From assembly GCA_002427745.1 (NCBI GenBank), contig DIYF01000018.1, positions 99,294-163,293 on the forward strand: a stretch of DNA of 64,000 bases, written 5' to 3'. A program made the position numbers and the translations under genes. How positions within the stretch are numbered: position 1 is the first letter of the stretch; the number at the start of each line of letters is the position of its first letter. The stretch comes from Roseivirga sp. UBA6061 (GTDB taxonomy: Bacteria > Bacteroidota > Bacteroidia > Cytophagales > Cyclobacteriaceae). Below, one piece after another: positions 36,290 to 45,906 of the stretch. The notes under the pieces were generated by a model. The model had not been told where the DNA came from and searched no databases. It worked only from the letters and a program-made list of their open reading frames with translations.

Positions 36290-38674
36290 ATGGTCAAAAA
36301 CTACATCAAAGTCGCACTTAGAAATTTCGTTAAACACAAGGGGTATACCTTCATCAATGTCACGGGTCTGGCAATGGGTATTGCCTGCTGCCTGCTCATC
36401 TTTCTCTATGTCAAAGATGAGTTCACCTACGATCAGTATCACAGTAAGGAAGACCGCATCTTCCGCATTTATTCTGAAATAAGCTTTTCAGGCCGAAGTT
36501 CGGTGATCGGAGGCACGACAAGGCCCGAAGCCATGGCCTACCTGGAAGATATCCCGCAGATAGAACAGGTAGTGAGGTTTGATGAAGGTGCCGCTGCCGT
36601 TCAGAAAGGAGATGATTTCATCCAGCAGGAAGGGCTGATCTATACAGACCAGGCTGTCTTCGATGTTTTCGATTTCAGATTCCTCAACGGAGGGGCTGAT
36701 GGAGCCTTGACCGATCTGAATTCGGTAGTGCTGACCGAGGCAACCGCACGCAAGTATTTTGACCGCATTGATGTGGCAGGAGAGGCGCTGCGCATCAACC
36801 TTTCTGACGGACCCGAGACTTTTTATGTCACCGGAGTCATTGAGAACCACCCCAGCAACAGCTCTTTCAATTTTCAGATGCTTATGCCTCTCTTTCGCAA
36901 AGAGAAGAGACTGAGCAGCTATACGCTCAATTCCTGGAATAATGTGGGGATCAACTCTTATGTATTATTGAAGCATGCGGGCGATCAGGCTTTGGTAACA
37001 GACCTGATGAAACAGGTAAGAGATACCCGTAACCCAAAGGTCGAGGGACAATTCAATCTGGATATTGTTAATCGACTGCAGCCATTGGCGGATGTACATC
37101 TGAATACCCGTGTCTCTGGAGGCATGGCCATCATGGAGTCGGTAGCACCACTGTATTCCTATATCCTTTCAGCCATTGCCCTGGTAATACTGGTAGTGGC
37201 TTGTATTAACTTCACTAATCTGTCGCTGGCGCGTTCTCTGCCGAGGGTAAAAGAAATCGGGGTAAGAAAAGTATTAGGTGCTCAAAAGAAGCAGCTGGCC
37301 TTTCAGTTTCTCAGTGAAGCCACCATCCTGTGCCTGGCAGCTTTTGTCATCGGGTTGGTGCTGGCGGAAATGGTACTGCCGGTATTCGGAGACCTGACGG
37401 GGAAAACCTTTTATCAGGGAGTAGCCAGCGATCCATTGCTCTTGTTCCTGTGTCTGCTCCTGGTGCTGCTTACTGCCTTTCTTTCCGGTTTTTACCCGTC
37501 CTTTGTGGTGTCAAGGCTCAATACCATCAGCTCATTGAAGGGGAAAGCCAATATTGGCAGGAATGCTGTGGTGGCTAAGGTATTGCTCGTGGTACAGTTT
37601 GCGATAGCCGCAGTACTGATTGTAGGAACACTCACCATGAACCGGCAGATCAGCTTTATGATCAACAAGGACCTGGGCTATGATGACCAAAGCCTCGTGC
37701 GCATCGATTCCTATCATTCCGGAGTGAAAAACATATCCCGGATTTTTAAGAATGACTTGGCGCAAAACCCGAACATCGTCTCAGTAGCTGCTGCAGATGA
37801 TTACAATACCTTTGTAGGAGCCACTTTTGGTGAAGGTGTGGTGCCTACCGTCTTTAACGAAATTGACAATGACTATCTCAGTACCATTGGTGCCGAGCTG
37901 GTAGCCGGACGTTTCCTGAAAGGGAAGGGGGACCATTATATCAGCGGGACAGACACCCTGACCAACATACTGGTTAACGAAGCCTATGTCAGGAGTTCAG
38001 GAGAGGAAGATCTTATTCATAAGGTGGTCGACAGTTACAGGGTAGTAGGCGTAGTGAAAGATTTTCATTTCTCTTCTGTGGAAACGGAAATCATGCCTTT
38101 GATGATGATCATCAATGATGAGACCGGGTCGGCCAGATTTCAGAGCATCTATGTGAAATGTGCCGATGCTTATTTGCCTCAACTGCAGGCTGAACTCGCT
38201 GCTCTCTGGCAGACGCATGCACCTTATCAGCCATTTAAAAGTGAGATAGTAAAAGATGCGAATGCCAGGCGCTATGCCGATACCAGCCGCTGGAAGCAAA
38301 TCATTACGTATGCCTCAGCGCTGGCCATACTTATTTCAGTGATGGGGCTGTTTGGTCTGGCGCATCTGGCTACTCAACAGCGTACGAAAGAAATTGGTAT
38401 CAGAAAGGTTTTGGGTGCTTCACTTTCCCAGATCGTAATGCTGCTCAACACCAGCTTTTCCAGGTTGGTACTGATCTCTGTTGTCATTTCCATTCCCCTG
38501 GCTTATTATGGCATAGAGCAATGGCTGCAGAACTTTGCTTACACCATTAACATTACCTGGACGCTGTTCCTCATTCCGGGGCTTATCACCCTGGCCATAG
38601 CACTTACTACTGTGAGCCTTCAGTCTCTCAAGCATGCTACGGCCAACCCTGTTAACTCACTCAGATACGAATAA
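36290..38674 (+). CDS. ABC permease 12 (operon 3, subfamily B)
   Basis: 794 residues, 10 bp after permease 11. N-terminus MVKNYIKVALRNFVKHKGYT, TM1 GLAMGIACCLLIFLYV. Coupling motifs are RVKEIGVRKVLGA near 319 and RTKEIGIRKVLGA near 697. It keeps ENHPSNSSFNFQMLMP, VVGVVKDFHFSSVETEIMP and GLFGLAHLATQQ. The block of permeases 10-12 followed by unrelated copies suggests a three-fold local expansion inside operon 3. C-tail NPVNSLRYE. Next gene 12 bp downstream; no internal promoter element seen. Confidence 0.95.
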   Translation: MVKNYIKVALRNFVKHKGYTFINVTGLAMGIACCLLIFLYVKDEFTYDQYHSKEDRIFRIYSEISFSGRSSVIGGTTRPEAMAYLEDIPQIEQVVRFDEGAAAVQKGDDFIQQEGLIYTDQAVFDVFDFRFLNGGADGALTDLNSVVLTEATARKYFDRIDVAGEALRINLSDGPETFYVTGVIENHPSNSSFNFQMLMPLFRKEKRLSSYTLNSWNNVGINSYVLLKHAGDQALVTDLMKQVRDTRNPKVEGQFNLDIVNRLQPLADVHLNTRVSGGMAIMESVAPLYSYILSAIALVILVVACINFTNLSLARSLPRVKEIGVRKVLGAQKKQLAFQFLSEATILCLAAFVIGLVLAEMVLPVFGDLTGKTFYQGVASDPLLLFLCLLLVLLTAFLSGFYPSFVVSRLNTISSLKGKANIGRNAVVAKVLLVVQFAIAAVLIVGTLTMNRQISFMINKDLGYDDQSLVRIDSYHSGVKNISRIFKNDLAQNPNIVSVAAADDYNTFVGATFGEGVVPTVFNEIDNDYLSTIGAELVAGRFLKGKGDHYISGTDTLTNILVNEAYVRSSGEEDLIHKVVDSYRVVGVVKDFHFSSVETEIMPLMMIINDETGSARFQSIYVKCADAYLPQLQAELAALWQTHAPYQPFKSEIVKDANARRYADTSRWKQIITYASALAILISVMGLFGLAHLATQQRTKEIGIRKVLGASLSQIVMLLNTSFSRLVLISVVISIPLAYYGIEQWLQNFAYTINITWTLFLIPGLITLAIALTTVSLQSLKHATANPVNSLRYE

Positions 38675-38686
38675 ACCCAATCTGCT

Positions 38687-41119
38687 ATGTTGAAGAACCA
38701 TATACAAACCGCCATTCGTAATCTGACCAAGAGAAGATTTGTATCTCTGATCAATCTTACCGGATTGTCCATCAGCCTTACCCTGTTTATCATCATTGGT
38801 TTGTATATCAGTTTTGAAACCAGCTACGATGAGTTTCACAAGAAAAGTGATCATACCTATCTGTTGACCAAAGAGGTCAATACAGCCACAAATCAGGACG
38901 TTTACGGGCTGGTCAACTATCTGGAAGGGAAACTTCTGGCAGAGGACAACCCTCAGGTCAACCAGGTGGTACGCTTCTACAAATCTGACAATTCTCTCAG
39001 CAGATATGGCGATGACATTTACCAGGAAGATGACTTCTTTTTTGTGGACAAGAACATTTTTGAGGTCTTTGATTTTGAGGTCATCCTGGGTTCGGCAGAG
39101 CAGGCTTTTAAGGAGTCAGACAACGTTCTGATCACTGAAGAAACAGCCCTCCGTTACTTTGGCAGACTGGATGCGCTGGGAGAGGTGATCAGTGTTACAG
39201 AGCAATACTGGAATGTTACCAATGACTTTAAGGTAGCGGGCATCGTGAAGAACCCTCCGGCCAACTCACACATTCAGTTCGATTTCCTGGCCTCGTTTGA
39301 TGCTTTTGATGCCATTACAGAGTACAGTCCTGCTCAAAGTGATCCCGTCTGGTTGTGGGGCTGGAATGCCTTTATGGCCTATGTGGAGCTGAATCCCGAT
39401 GTTGACCCAGGCACTTTTCAGCCGGCTTTAGACGGGTTGATCCAAAAATACTACAGAGATCGCGATAAGGAGATTTACAGTCTTTCCCTCACACCACTCG
39501 AAGAGGTATACATGAATGCCGGGGTCAGAAATGGCTTCAGTATATCAGGCAATCCCAGAAGTGTTCGTGTACTTTCCGGGGTGGCTTTGTTTATTCTGAT
39601 CATTGCCTGTATCAACTTTATCAATCTCACTACCGCGCGATCTTCCTTGTATGCCAAAGAGATCGGGGTGAAAAAGGTACTGGGAGCGAAGCGCATTCAT
39701 CTCTTTTTTCAGCTGCTCACCGAGTCTACCATGCTTACAATGTTTGCCATTGTGCTGGCCCTGGTGACCGTAGAAATCAGTCTGCCCCTTTTTGAAGGAG
39801 CCATGGGTAAGTCGGTAGAGGTAGATTTATGGTCGCTGCCCGTTTTGTTAAGACTCATAGGCATTGGCCTGTTCATAGGAGCACTTGCGGGCTTTTATCC
39901 GGCTGTTTCTCTCTCTGGTTTCAGAGCACTTACAGCACTCAAAGGCGAACGCCTGCAGGCAGAAGGACGCTTTTCTGTACGGAGAATACTGGTGGTCTTT
40001 CAATTCACCGTGTCCCTGGTACTGGTAATGGGCTCGATGGTTATCTATAAGCAGCTGGTTTTTGTTTCTGACAAGGACCTGGGCTTTCAGCACGATGAAT
40101 TACTGTTTATGGAATTGCCCTCAGGCATCACCACAGCCGATACCAGTCGCTATGAGCGGATGCAGGAGCGAATCAGGCAGCTTGGTAATGTGCATGAGGT
40201 TACCTCCACAGAAGCCAGGCCCGGAGTCTTTGTCAGTGATGAGTTTGTACTGGCAAATGGTGCCGGTGAAGGTGATAAGGTGGTAGTGCCTACCATGTGG
40301 GTGGATGAGCACTTCTTCGAGACCTTTGATATCGAACTGACTGCGGGCGCTGTCACCTCCTATGAAGAAGGAGCTGCCATTCGCTATTATCTGAATCAAA
40401 GTGCCAAAGACATGTTTCAGTGGGATGATGCCCTGGGCAAGCCCATCGCAATAAGCTCTACCAGAGGTCCGCGAAGACAGGGCTTTGTGGCAGGAGAGGT
40501 ACCCGATTTCAACTTTGAATCACTGTACAACCCTATCAAGCCCATGCTTATTGGTATCAAACCCAATCACCTGGCTTCCGGCAGATGGCATCTCTTTGTC
40601 AGAGCCAACACCACAGAATATAGCGCCTTAATCGACCAGCTGAATGTAATCTGGTCTGAGACCTACCCGGACCGTCCTTTTAATATTTCCTTTTTAGATC
40701 AGGCAATTGAAAGACAATATCAGTCGCAAAGCAATCTGCTGAAAATCCTGCCATTCCTCACCGGTTTTGCCGTTTTTATCGCTTGCCTGGGCCTGTTCGG
40801 GCTGGCATCCTTTGTAGTGGAGAGACGCACCAAAGAGGTGGGAATCCGCAAGGTGCTCGGGGCTTCGGTAAGGCAGGTAGTGGTGCTCATTTCGAGCGAT
40901 TTTATGAAGCTGCTGCTGATCGCAAACCTGATCGCCTGGCCGGCTGCCTTTCTGTACCTTAAAGACTGGTTAAGTAATTTTAATTATCATATCCCATTAA
41001 GTCCGGGCTTCTTCCTGGGAGCCGGCCTGCTGGTGATGTTGATAGCCTTTGTCACTGTGGGACTCAAGGTGGTCAAAGGAGCCAGATCCAATCCGGTAGA
41101 TTCTCTCAGATACGAATAA
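38687..41119 (+). CDS. ABC permease 13 (operon 3)
   Basis: 810 residues, with permease 20 the longest copy. N-terminus MLKNHIQTAIRNLTKRRFVSLINLTGLSISLTLFIIIGLYISFETSYDEFH. Coupling motifs are YAKEIGVKKVLGA near 322 (KK, and Tyr before Ala in place of Arg) and RRTKEVGIRKVLGA near 713. Extra length is in the first periplasmic domain, where AEYSP-like and WLWGWNAFMAYVEL segments occur, and in the second near SSTRGPRRQGFVAGEVPDFNFESL, where the VVKDFHF motif is replaced. ACLGLFGLASFVVERR precedes the second coupling loop. C-tail NPVDSLRYE. Nearest relatives by eye are permeases 5 and 8 (LLIANLIAWP in the penultimate helix). Confidence 0.95.
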   Translation: MLKNHIQTAIRNLTKRRFVSLINLTGLSISLTLFIIIGLYISFETSYDEFHKKSDHTYLLTKEVNTATNQDVYGLVNYLEGKLLAEDNPQVNQVVRFYKSDNSLSRYGDDIYQEDDFFFVDKNIFEVFDFEVILGSAEQAFKESDNVLITEETALRYFGRLDALGEVISVTEQYWNVTNDFKVAGIVKNPPANSHIQFDFLASFDAFDAITEYSPAQSDPVWLWGWNAFMAYVELNPDVDPGTFQPALDGLIQKYYRDRDKEIYSLSLTPLEEVYMNAGVRNGFSISGNPRSVRVLSGVALFILIIACINFINLTTARSSLYAKEIGVKKVLGAKRIHLFFQLLTESTMLTMFAIVLALVTVEISLPLFEGAMGKSVEVDLWSLPVLLRLIGIGLFIGALAGFYPAVSLSGFRALTALKGERLQAEGRFSVRRILVVFQFTVSLVLVMGSMVIYKQLVFVSDKDLGFQHDELLFMELPSGITTADTSRYERMQERIRQLGNVHEVTSTEARPGVFVSDEFVLANGAGEGDKVVVPTMWVDEHFFETFDIELTAGAVTSYEEGAAIRYYLNQSAKDMFQWDDALGKPIAISSTRGPRRQGFVAGEVPDFNFESLYNPIKPMLIGIKPNHLASGRWHLFVRANTTEYSALIDQLNVIWSETYPDRPFNISFLDQAIERQYQSQSNLLKILPFLTGFAVFIACLGLFGLASFVVERRTKEVGIRKVLGASVRQVVVLISSDFMKLLLIANLIAWPAAFLYLKDWLSNFNYHIPLSPGFFLGAGLLVMLIAFVTVGLKVVKGARSNPVDSLRYE

Positions 41120-41140
41120 AGATTTAAAAACAACTGTACC

Positions 41141-43510
41141 ATGCTCAAACGAAATCTCAAAATCTCGCTTCGCAAGCTCCTCAGACGGAAGGAGTTTACA
41201 CTGATCAATGTCTTCGGACTGATGGTGGGGCTGACCACAAGTCTCTTCATTTTTCTATGGGTCAACGATGAATTGTCTTATGACCGCTTCCATAACAGAA
41301 CGGATGATGTGTTCGGGGTATGGGCGCATTTAGACTACTCCAATGGCGGTACCGGTACAGGCACCTATCTCAATGCCCTGGTCAAAGAAGTGCTGGATGA
41401 TGAGTACCCGGGTTTCGATAAGGTAACAAGGGTCAATTATAATCCGGAAAACCAGCTCTCTTATAATGACAGAACCTTTAAGGGGAATGGCATCTACGCA
41501 GATGAGGAGTTTTTACAGATTTTCAATTTCCCGGTTATCTATGGCCAGCTGGAAGAAAACAGCCTGGAAACAGAGAAAGACATTATTCTCACAGAAGATA
41601 TGGCCACCCGGCTTTTTGGTACGGCCGATGTGGTGGGCGAACTGGTAAAACTGGATAATGAAAAGGACGTGGTGGTCAGAGCTGTGGTACAGACGCCTCC
41701 GGCCAATACCAAATTTCAGTTTGATTACCTTTTATCAATCGAGCACTGGATCAGTACCCGTGGATGGACCAAAGGCTGGGGCAATGGAGCCATGGAAACC
41801 TATACGCGCATTGATGAGAATGCCGATGCGGCTCGTCTCAGTACCAGTATAGCAGACCTGGTGAGCAAGAAATCAAACTTCGATAACCGAACGCTTTTCC
41901 TCAAACCTGTCGGAGATATGTATCTCTATGACAAGTATGAGGAGAAGAAGCTTGTGGGCGGACGCATAGAGTACGTACGTCTCTTCTCCATAATCGCCAT
42001 TTTCATCATCGTGATTGCCTGCATCAATTTCATTAATCTCTCTATTGCTGAGTCTTTCAAACGAGCCAAGGAGGTAGGGGTGCGAAAAGTGGTAGGTGCC
42101 AGTAAATGGGCCTTGCTCTACCAGTTTTTGGTGGAATCAGCCTTGATAGTTGCGGGTGCTTTTGTGCTGGCTGTTATTGCCATAGAATCCCTCTTACCGG
42201 CTTTCAATAATGTCACCAACAAGGCCATTGATTTTGACCTGTTTCAAACGGATATGATCCTGGGTTTTCTGGGGCTGGTGTTAACTACTGTAGTGATATC
42301 CGGTCTCTATCCTGCCATTGTACTTTCGCGCTTCAAAACCATCCAGGCACTGAAAGGCAAGCTCGAGAAGAAAGGCTCCGGAGGAATGGGCGTCTTTATT
42401 CGAAAGGGATTGGTCATCTTCCAGTTTGTCATAGCCGGGTTTCTCATTTTTGCCATGGTGGTAATCGACCAGCAGGTCAACTATATTTTTGATAATGAGC
42501 GAAGTATTGACAGAGAAGGGGTGATCGTATTGCAGAATGATGAAAGCCTCATTGATCGCTACGAAGAATTCCGGGCCGAACTCTTAAAGGACCCGAGCAT
42601 TGCCGGAGTTTCCAGTATAGGAGAATTGCCCATCAATGTCTCTTCCAGCAGCGGAGATCCTGACTGGGATGGTAAAGACCCAACACGGGATGTGAGCAGC
42701 TTCAAACTGCTGTTTACAGAACAGGATTTTATACCCACAATGAACCTGGAACTGGCACAGGGCAGAAACTTCTCCAGGGAGTTGAAAAGTGATACGGCCA
42801 GTGTGATTTTAAATGAAGCCGCTATCAGAGGAATGCACCTGGAAGACCCGCTTGGCAAGCGATTCAGTATGTGGGGTATCAATGCCAAAATCATCGGAGT
42901 TGTCAAAGATTTTCATCTCAACTCAGTCTATCAGGAGATTGATCCGCTGGTGATTCTCAACTGGGCAGAAAATACAAGCAATGTGATGGTGAAGACAGCC
43001 CCGGGACAGACCGCCAGAGCCATTGATGCACTGGAAGAGGCTTATCAGAGTTTTATGCCTGGTTATGTCTTTGAATACGAGTTTATGGAACAATCGCATC
43101 GCAACATGTATCAGAACGAATTAATGATCAAGGATCTGGCGCGTGTTTTCGGACTGATTGCTGTATTTATTTCCTGTCTGGGACTCTTCGGGCTCACTTC
43201 AATCAATGCCGAAAGAAGCATAAAAGAAATAGGGATCAGAAAGGTACTGGGCGCTTCGGTGACCAACATACTCATCCGCTTTTCCCGACAGTCACTGGCC
43301 TTGCCGGTTGTAGCCTCACTGCTTATGGTACCACTGGCATTTTACTTTATGAATACCTGGCTCAACAACTTTGAGTATCATATCGATATCCAGAGCTGGA
43401 TGCTCGTAATCGTAGTGGCTTTATCCCTCGCTATAGCCTGGCTCACAGTGAGTTTTATCGCCTGGCGTGCTGCTAGAACCAATCCTGTAAACTCTCTGAG
43501 AAATGAATAG
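41141..43510 (+). CDS. ABC permease 14 (operon 3)
   Basis: 789 residues, 21 bp after permease 13. N-terminus MLKRNLKISLRKLLRRKEFTLINVFGLMVGLTTSLFIFLWV. Coupling motifs are RAKEVGVRKVVGA near 307 and RSIKEIGIRKVLGA near 692. It keeps VQTPPANTKFQFDYLLS, IIGVVKDFHLNSVYQEIDP and SCLGLFGLTSINAERS. It has the double-tryptophan loop WTKGWGNGAMETYTRI near 210, a feature also seen as WGWN or WGN in several other copies. The final codons overlap the start of permease 15 by eight bases (ATGAATAG), giving C-tail NPVNSLRNE, so translation of the pair is probably coupled. Confidence 0.95.
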   Translation: MLKRNLKISLRKLLRRKEFTLINVFGLMVGLTTSLFIFLWVNDELSYDRFHNRTDDVFGVWAHLDYSNGGTGTGTYLNALVKEVLDDEYPGFDKVTRVNYNPENQLSYNDRTFKGNGIYADEEFLQIFNFPVIYGQLEENSLETEKDIILTEDMATRLFGTADVVGELVKLDNEKDVVVRAVVQTPPANTKFQFDYLLSIEHWISTRGWTKGWGNGAMETYTRIDENADAARLSTSIADLVSKKSNFDNRTLFLKPVGDMYLYDKYEEKKLVGGRIEYVRLFSIIAIFIIVIACINFINLSIAESFKRAKEVGVRKVVGASKWALLYQFLVESALIVAGAFVLAVIAIESLLPAFNNVTNKAIDFDLFQTDMILGFLGLVLTTVVISGLYPAIVLSRFKTIQALKGKLEKKGSGGMGVFIRKGLVIFQFVIAGFLIFAMVVIDQQVNYIFDNERSIDREGVIVLQNDESLIDRYEEFRAELLKDPSIAGVSSIGELPINVSSSSGDPDWDGKDPTRDVSSFKLLFTEQDFIPTMNLELAQGRNFSRELKSDTASVILNEAAIRGMHLEDPLGKRFSMWGINAKIIGVVKDFHLNSVYQEIDPLVILNWAENTSNVMVKTAPGQTARAIDALEEAYQSFMPGYVFEYEFMEQSHRNMYQNELMIKDLARVFGLIAVFISCLGLFGLTSINAERSIKEIGIRKVLGASVTNILIRFSRQSLALPVVASLLMVPLAFYFMNTWLNNFEYHIDIQSWMLVIVVALSLAIAWLTVSFIAWRAARTNPVNSLRNE

Positions 43511-45905
43511 GCTCAACCTCAAAACTGCGCTCAGAAATCTGAGGAAAAAGCAGCTCTTCTCCTTTGTGAATATCGGAGGGCTCACCTTTGGTATGCTCTG
43601 TGCCCTGTTTATCGGTACTTATGTAATGCACGAGCTGAGCTATGATAAGTTCTACCCCGATTATGAGCGCATTTATCGTGTCAATGTCAACCGGGACAAG
43701 GGAGGCTTGCAGGAGAAAGGCGTTATCGGACCAACCGGACTGAAAACTTATCTCGATGAAAATGTCGGCCAAATAGAAACCGCTGTAAGGCTTCAGCGCG
43801 CTGCTTCCGGCATTTTTGAAAAGGGAGAGGAGGTTTTCAAGGAGACCGGAGGCTTTTATGCCGATGTGGATTTCTTCAGTCTGTTTGGCATAGAGCTACT
43901 GGAAGGGAATGCCGGCAATGCTTTGAGCAGACCCGAAGCCATTACACTATCACAAAGCCTGAAAGAAAAATACTTTGGAGACGCTCCTGCACTGGGCGAA
44001 TCTCTGACGATTGTAAGAGCCTATAACGGAACCCCAATGACTTTTCAGGTGCAGGGGGTATATGCTGACTTTCCCGGTAACTCACATTTATCACCAGATT
44101 ACCTCCTGTCTTTCGAAAAACTGAGACTCATACAAAAGAGGCCGGTAGATGCCGAATGGACCAATTTTAACGCTTTCACTTTTGTGAAGCTCCATAAGGA
44201 GGCCAGGGTGGAAGTTGTCAATGAATTGATCAAAGATGCAGTTGTTGAGAGCAGCACCCAATATGATATGACAGGCAATGTCCTGGAACTGCAGCCGGTA
44301 TCAGAAGTCCACCTGCAGGATTTTGTGGCTTTTGGTGATATGCCCGGCCAGGTCAAAAAGTCATCCATCTATATCCTGTCGGGTATCGGTATGCTCATTC
44401 TGGCATTGGTTTGTATTAACTTTTTCAATCTTTCTACTGCCCGGTCTCTGGAGAGGGCTAAGGAAGTTGGTGTGAGAAAATCTGTGGGTGCCAGCAGAAG
44501 AAATCTTATTGGCCTTTACCTGACAGAAACCGGTATACAGGTAATTATCAGTCTGTTACTGGCACTTATTCTCTTCGAGGTGTCCGGAGATTACTTTGGC
44601 GGATTACTGGGGACTCAGCTCAGCATGGGAGAAATGGTGACAACCCTGGGGCTTGCCAACTTTCTGGCATTCACCCTGGCGCTGGTAGTTGTTTTGATTG
44701 TAGGAGCGGGCTTTTATCCGGCATTCATTATCTCTGGTTTCAGGCCTGTGGAATCGCTCAAGGGAAAGATAAAGCTGAACTCTGCGAAATTCAGCCTGGG
44801 TAAATCTTTACTGGTGATTCAGTTTGTGATCACACTTACCATTGGTGTGGTAGCCTCTATCATTTATACGCAGGTGATGTATATGGAGAATACAGACCCG
44901 GGTTACAATCGGCAGAGTGTTATCTCAGTTCAGTTGTTTGGTTCTGAAAAGCTCAGGGCATTTGGAGAAAAGCTCGCGTCCAGCCCCATGATAAGTTCAG
45001 TCACTTACCTGGACGACCATCTTCAGAAAATCTTTAATTCAAGCACTGACTATGCCTGGGAGGGTAAGCCTGAAGATCAGCAGGTCCGTGTCTATCGACT
45101 TAGTGTCGACAACAACTTCCTGGAGTCAATGGGCATAAAGCTCTTGCAGGGAAGGGGCTTTGATGCCAACCTGAGCAGCGATGATAACTCGGTCATTTTG
45201 AATGAAAATGCTGCCAGGCTTATGGGGATAAGCTCACTTGATGATTTCCCCACGATTAAGAAGGGTAAGGACGAAACGTTGAACGTTATTGGCATTGTGG
45301 CCAATTTTAAGGCCGGAGATTTTCGCGAGAATGATAAACCGGTTTTGCTCTACCGTAACTCCGGGCGCTTTTATCAGGCCTATATCCGCCTGAATGCTCA
45401 AAACATACCGGCTGCCCTGGAAAGTGTGGAGACTCAGTGGAAGAGTGACAACCCCGGGGTGCCTTTTGAATACCGCTTTCTGGATGATCAGTATGAGCGC
45501 CTGCTGGCCAAGGATCGTCAAACAAGCTCAGTGCTTCTGTTCTTTACAGGCCTGAGTATCCTCATTTCTTTCATTGGTTTGTTTGGGATGATTCGCCTGA
45601 GAGTACAAAACAGACTCAAAGAGCTGGGTATTCGCAAGATATTGGGAGCCAGTATCAGACAGGTGATCGGTGCGGTTTCCAAAGAATTTGTGTTCTATCT
45701 CACACTGGCCGTATTGATAGGCATTCCACTGGCCATCTATACCGGTAACATCTGGCTGGCCGAATTTACTGAACGTATCACCGTCACCGCCATGCTGCCA
45801 TTGACGGTGGTCCTCCTGATGACAGGTATCGGAGTGATCACCCTGCTTTTTTCTACCGTACCCCTTACCCGACTCAACCTGGTCGAAACCCTAAAAGAAG
45901 ACTGA
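43503..45905 (+). CDS. ABC permease 15 (operon 3)
   Basis: 800 residues, overlapping permease 14 by 8 bp. N-terminus MNRLNLKTALRNLRKKQLFSFVNIGGLTFGMLCALFIGTYV. The first three residues are fixed by the overlap. Coupling motifs are RAKEVGVRKSVGA near 317 and RLKELGIRKILGA near 703. The second periplasmic domain is divergent: VIGIVANFKAGDFRENDKP in place of VVKDFHF, though PFEYRFLDDQYERLLAKDRQ is kept. C-tail NLVETLKED, where Leu replaces the nearly universal Pro of the N-P-V motif. No close partner in the window. Confidence 0.95.
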   Translation: MNRLNLKTALRNLRKKQLFSFVNIGGLTFGMLCALFIGTYVMHELSYDKFYPDYERIYRVNVNRDKGGLQEKGVIGPTGLKTYLDENVGQIETAVRLQRAASGIFEKGEEVFKETGGFYADVDFFSLFGIELLEGNAGNALSRPEAITLSQSLKEKYFGDAPALGESLTIVRAYNGTPMTFQVQGVYADFPGNSHLSPDYLLSFEKLRLIQKRPVDAEWTNFNAFTFVKLHKEARVEVVNELIKDAVVESSTQYDMTGNVLELQPVSEVHLQDFVAFGDMPGQVKKSSIYILSGIGMLILALVCINFFNLSTARSLERAKEVGVRKSVGASRRNLIGLYLTETGIQVIISLLLALILFEVSGDYFGGLLGTQLSMGEMVTTLGLANFLAFTLALVVVLIVGAGFYPAFIISGFRPVESLKGKIKLNSAKFSLGKSLLVIQFVITLTIGVVASIIYTQVMYMENTDPGYNRQSVISVQLFGSEKLRAFGEKLASSPMISSVTYLDDHLQKIFNSSTDYAWEGKPEDQQVRVYRLSVDNNFLESMGIKLLQGRGFDANLSSDDNSVILNENAARLMGISSLDDFPTIKKGKDETLNVIGIVANFKAGDFRENDKPVLLYRNSGRFYQAYIRLNAQNIPAALESVETQWKSDNPGVPFEYRFLDDQYERLLAKDRQTSSVLLFFTGLSILISFIGLFGMIRLRVQNRLKELGIRKILGASIRQVIGAVSKEFVFYLTLAVLIGIPLAIYTGNIWLAEFTERITVTAMLPLTVVLLMTGIGVITLLFSTVPLTRLNLVETLKED

Positions 45906-45906
45906 G

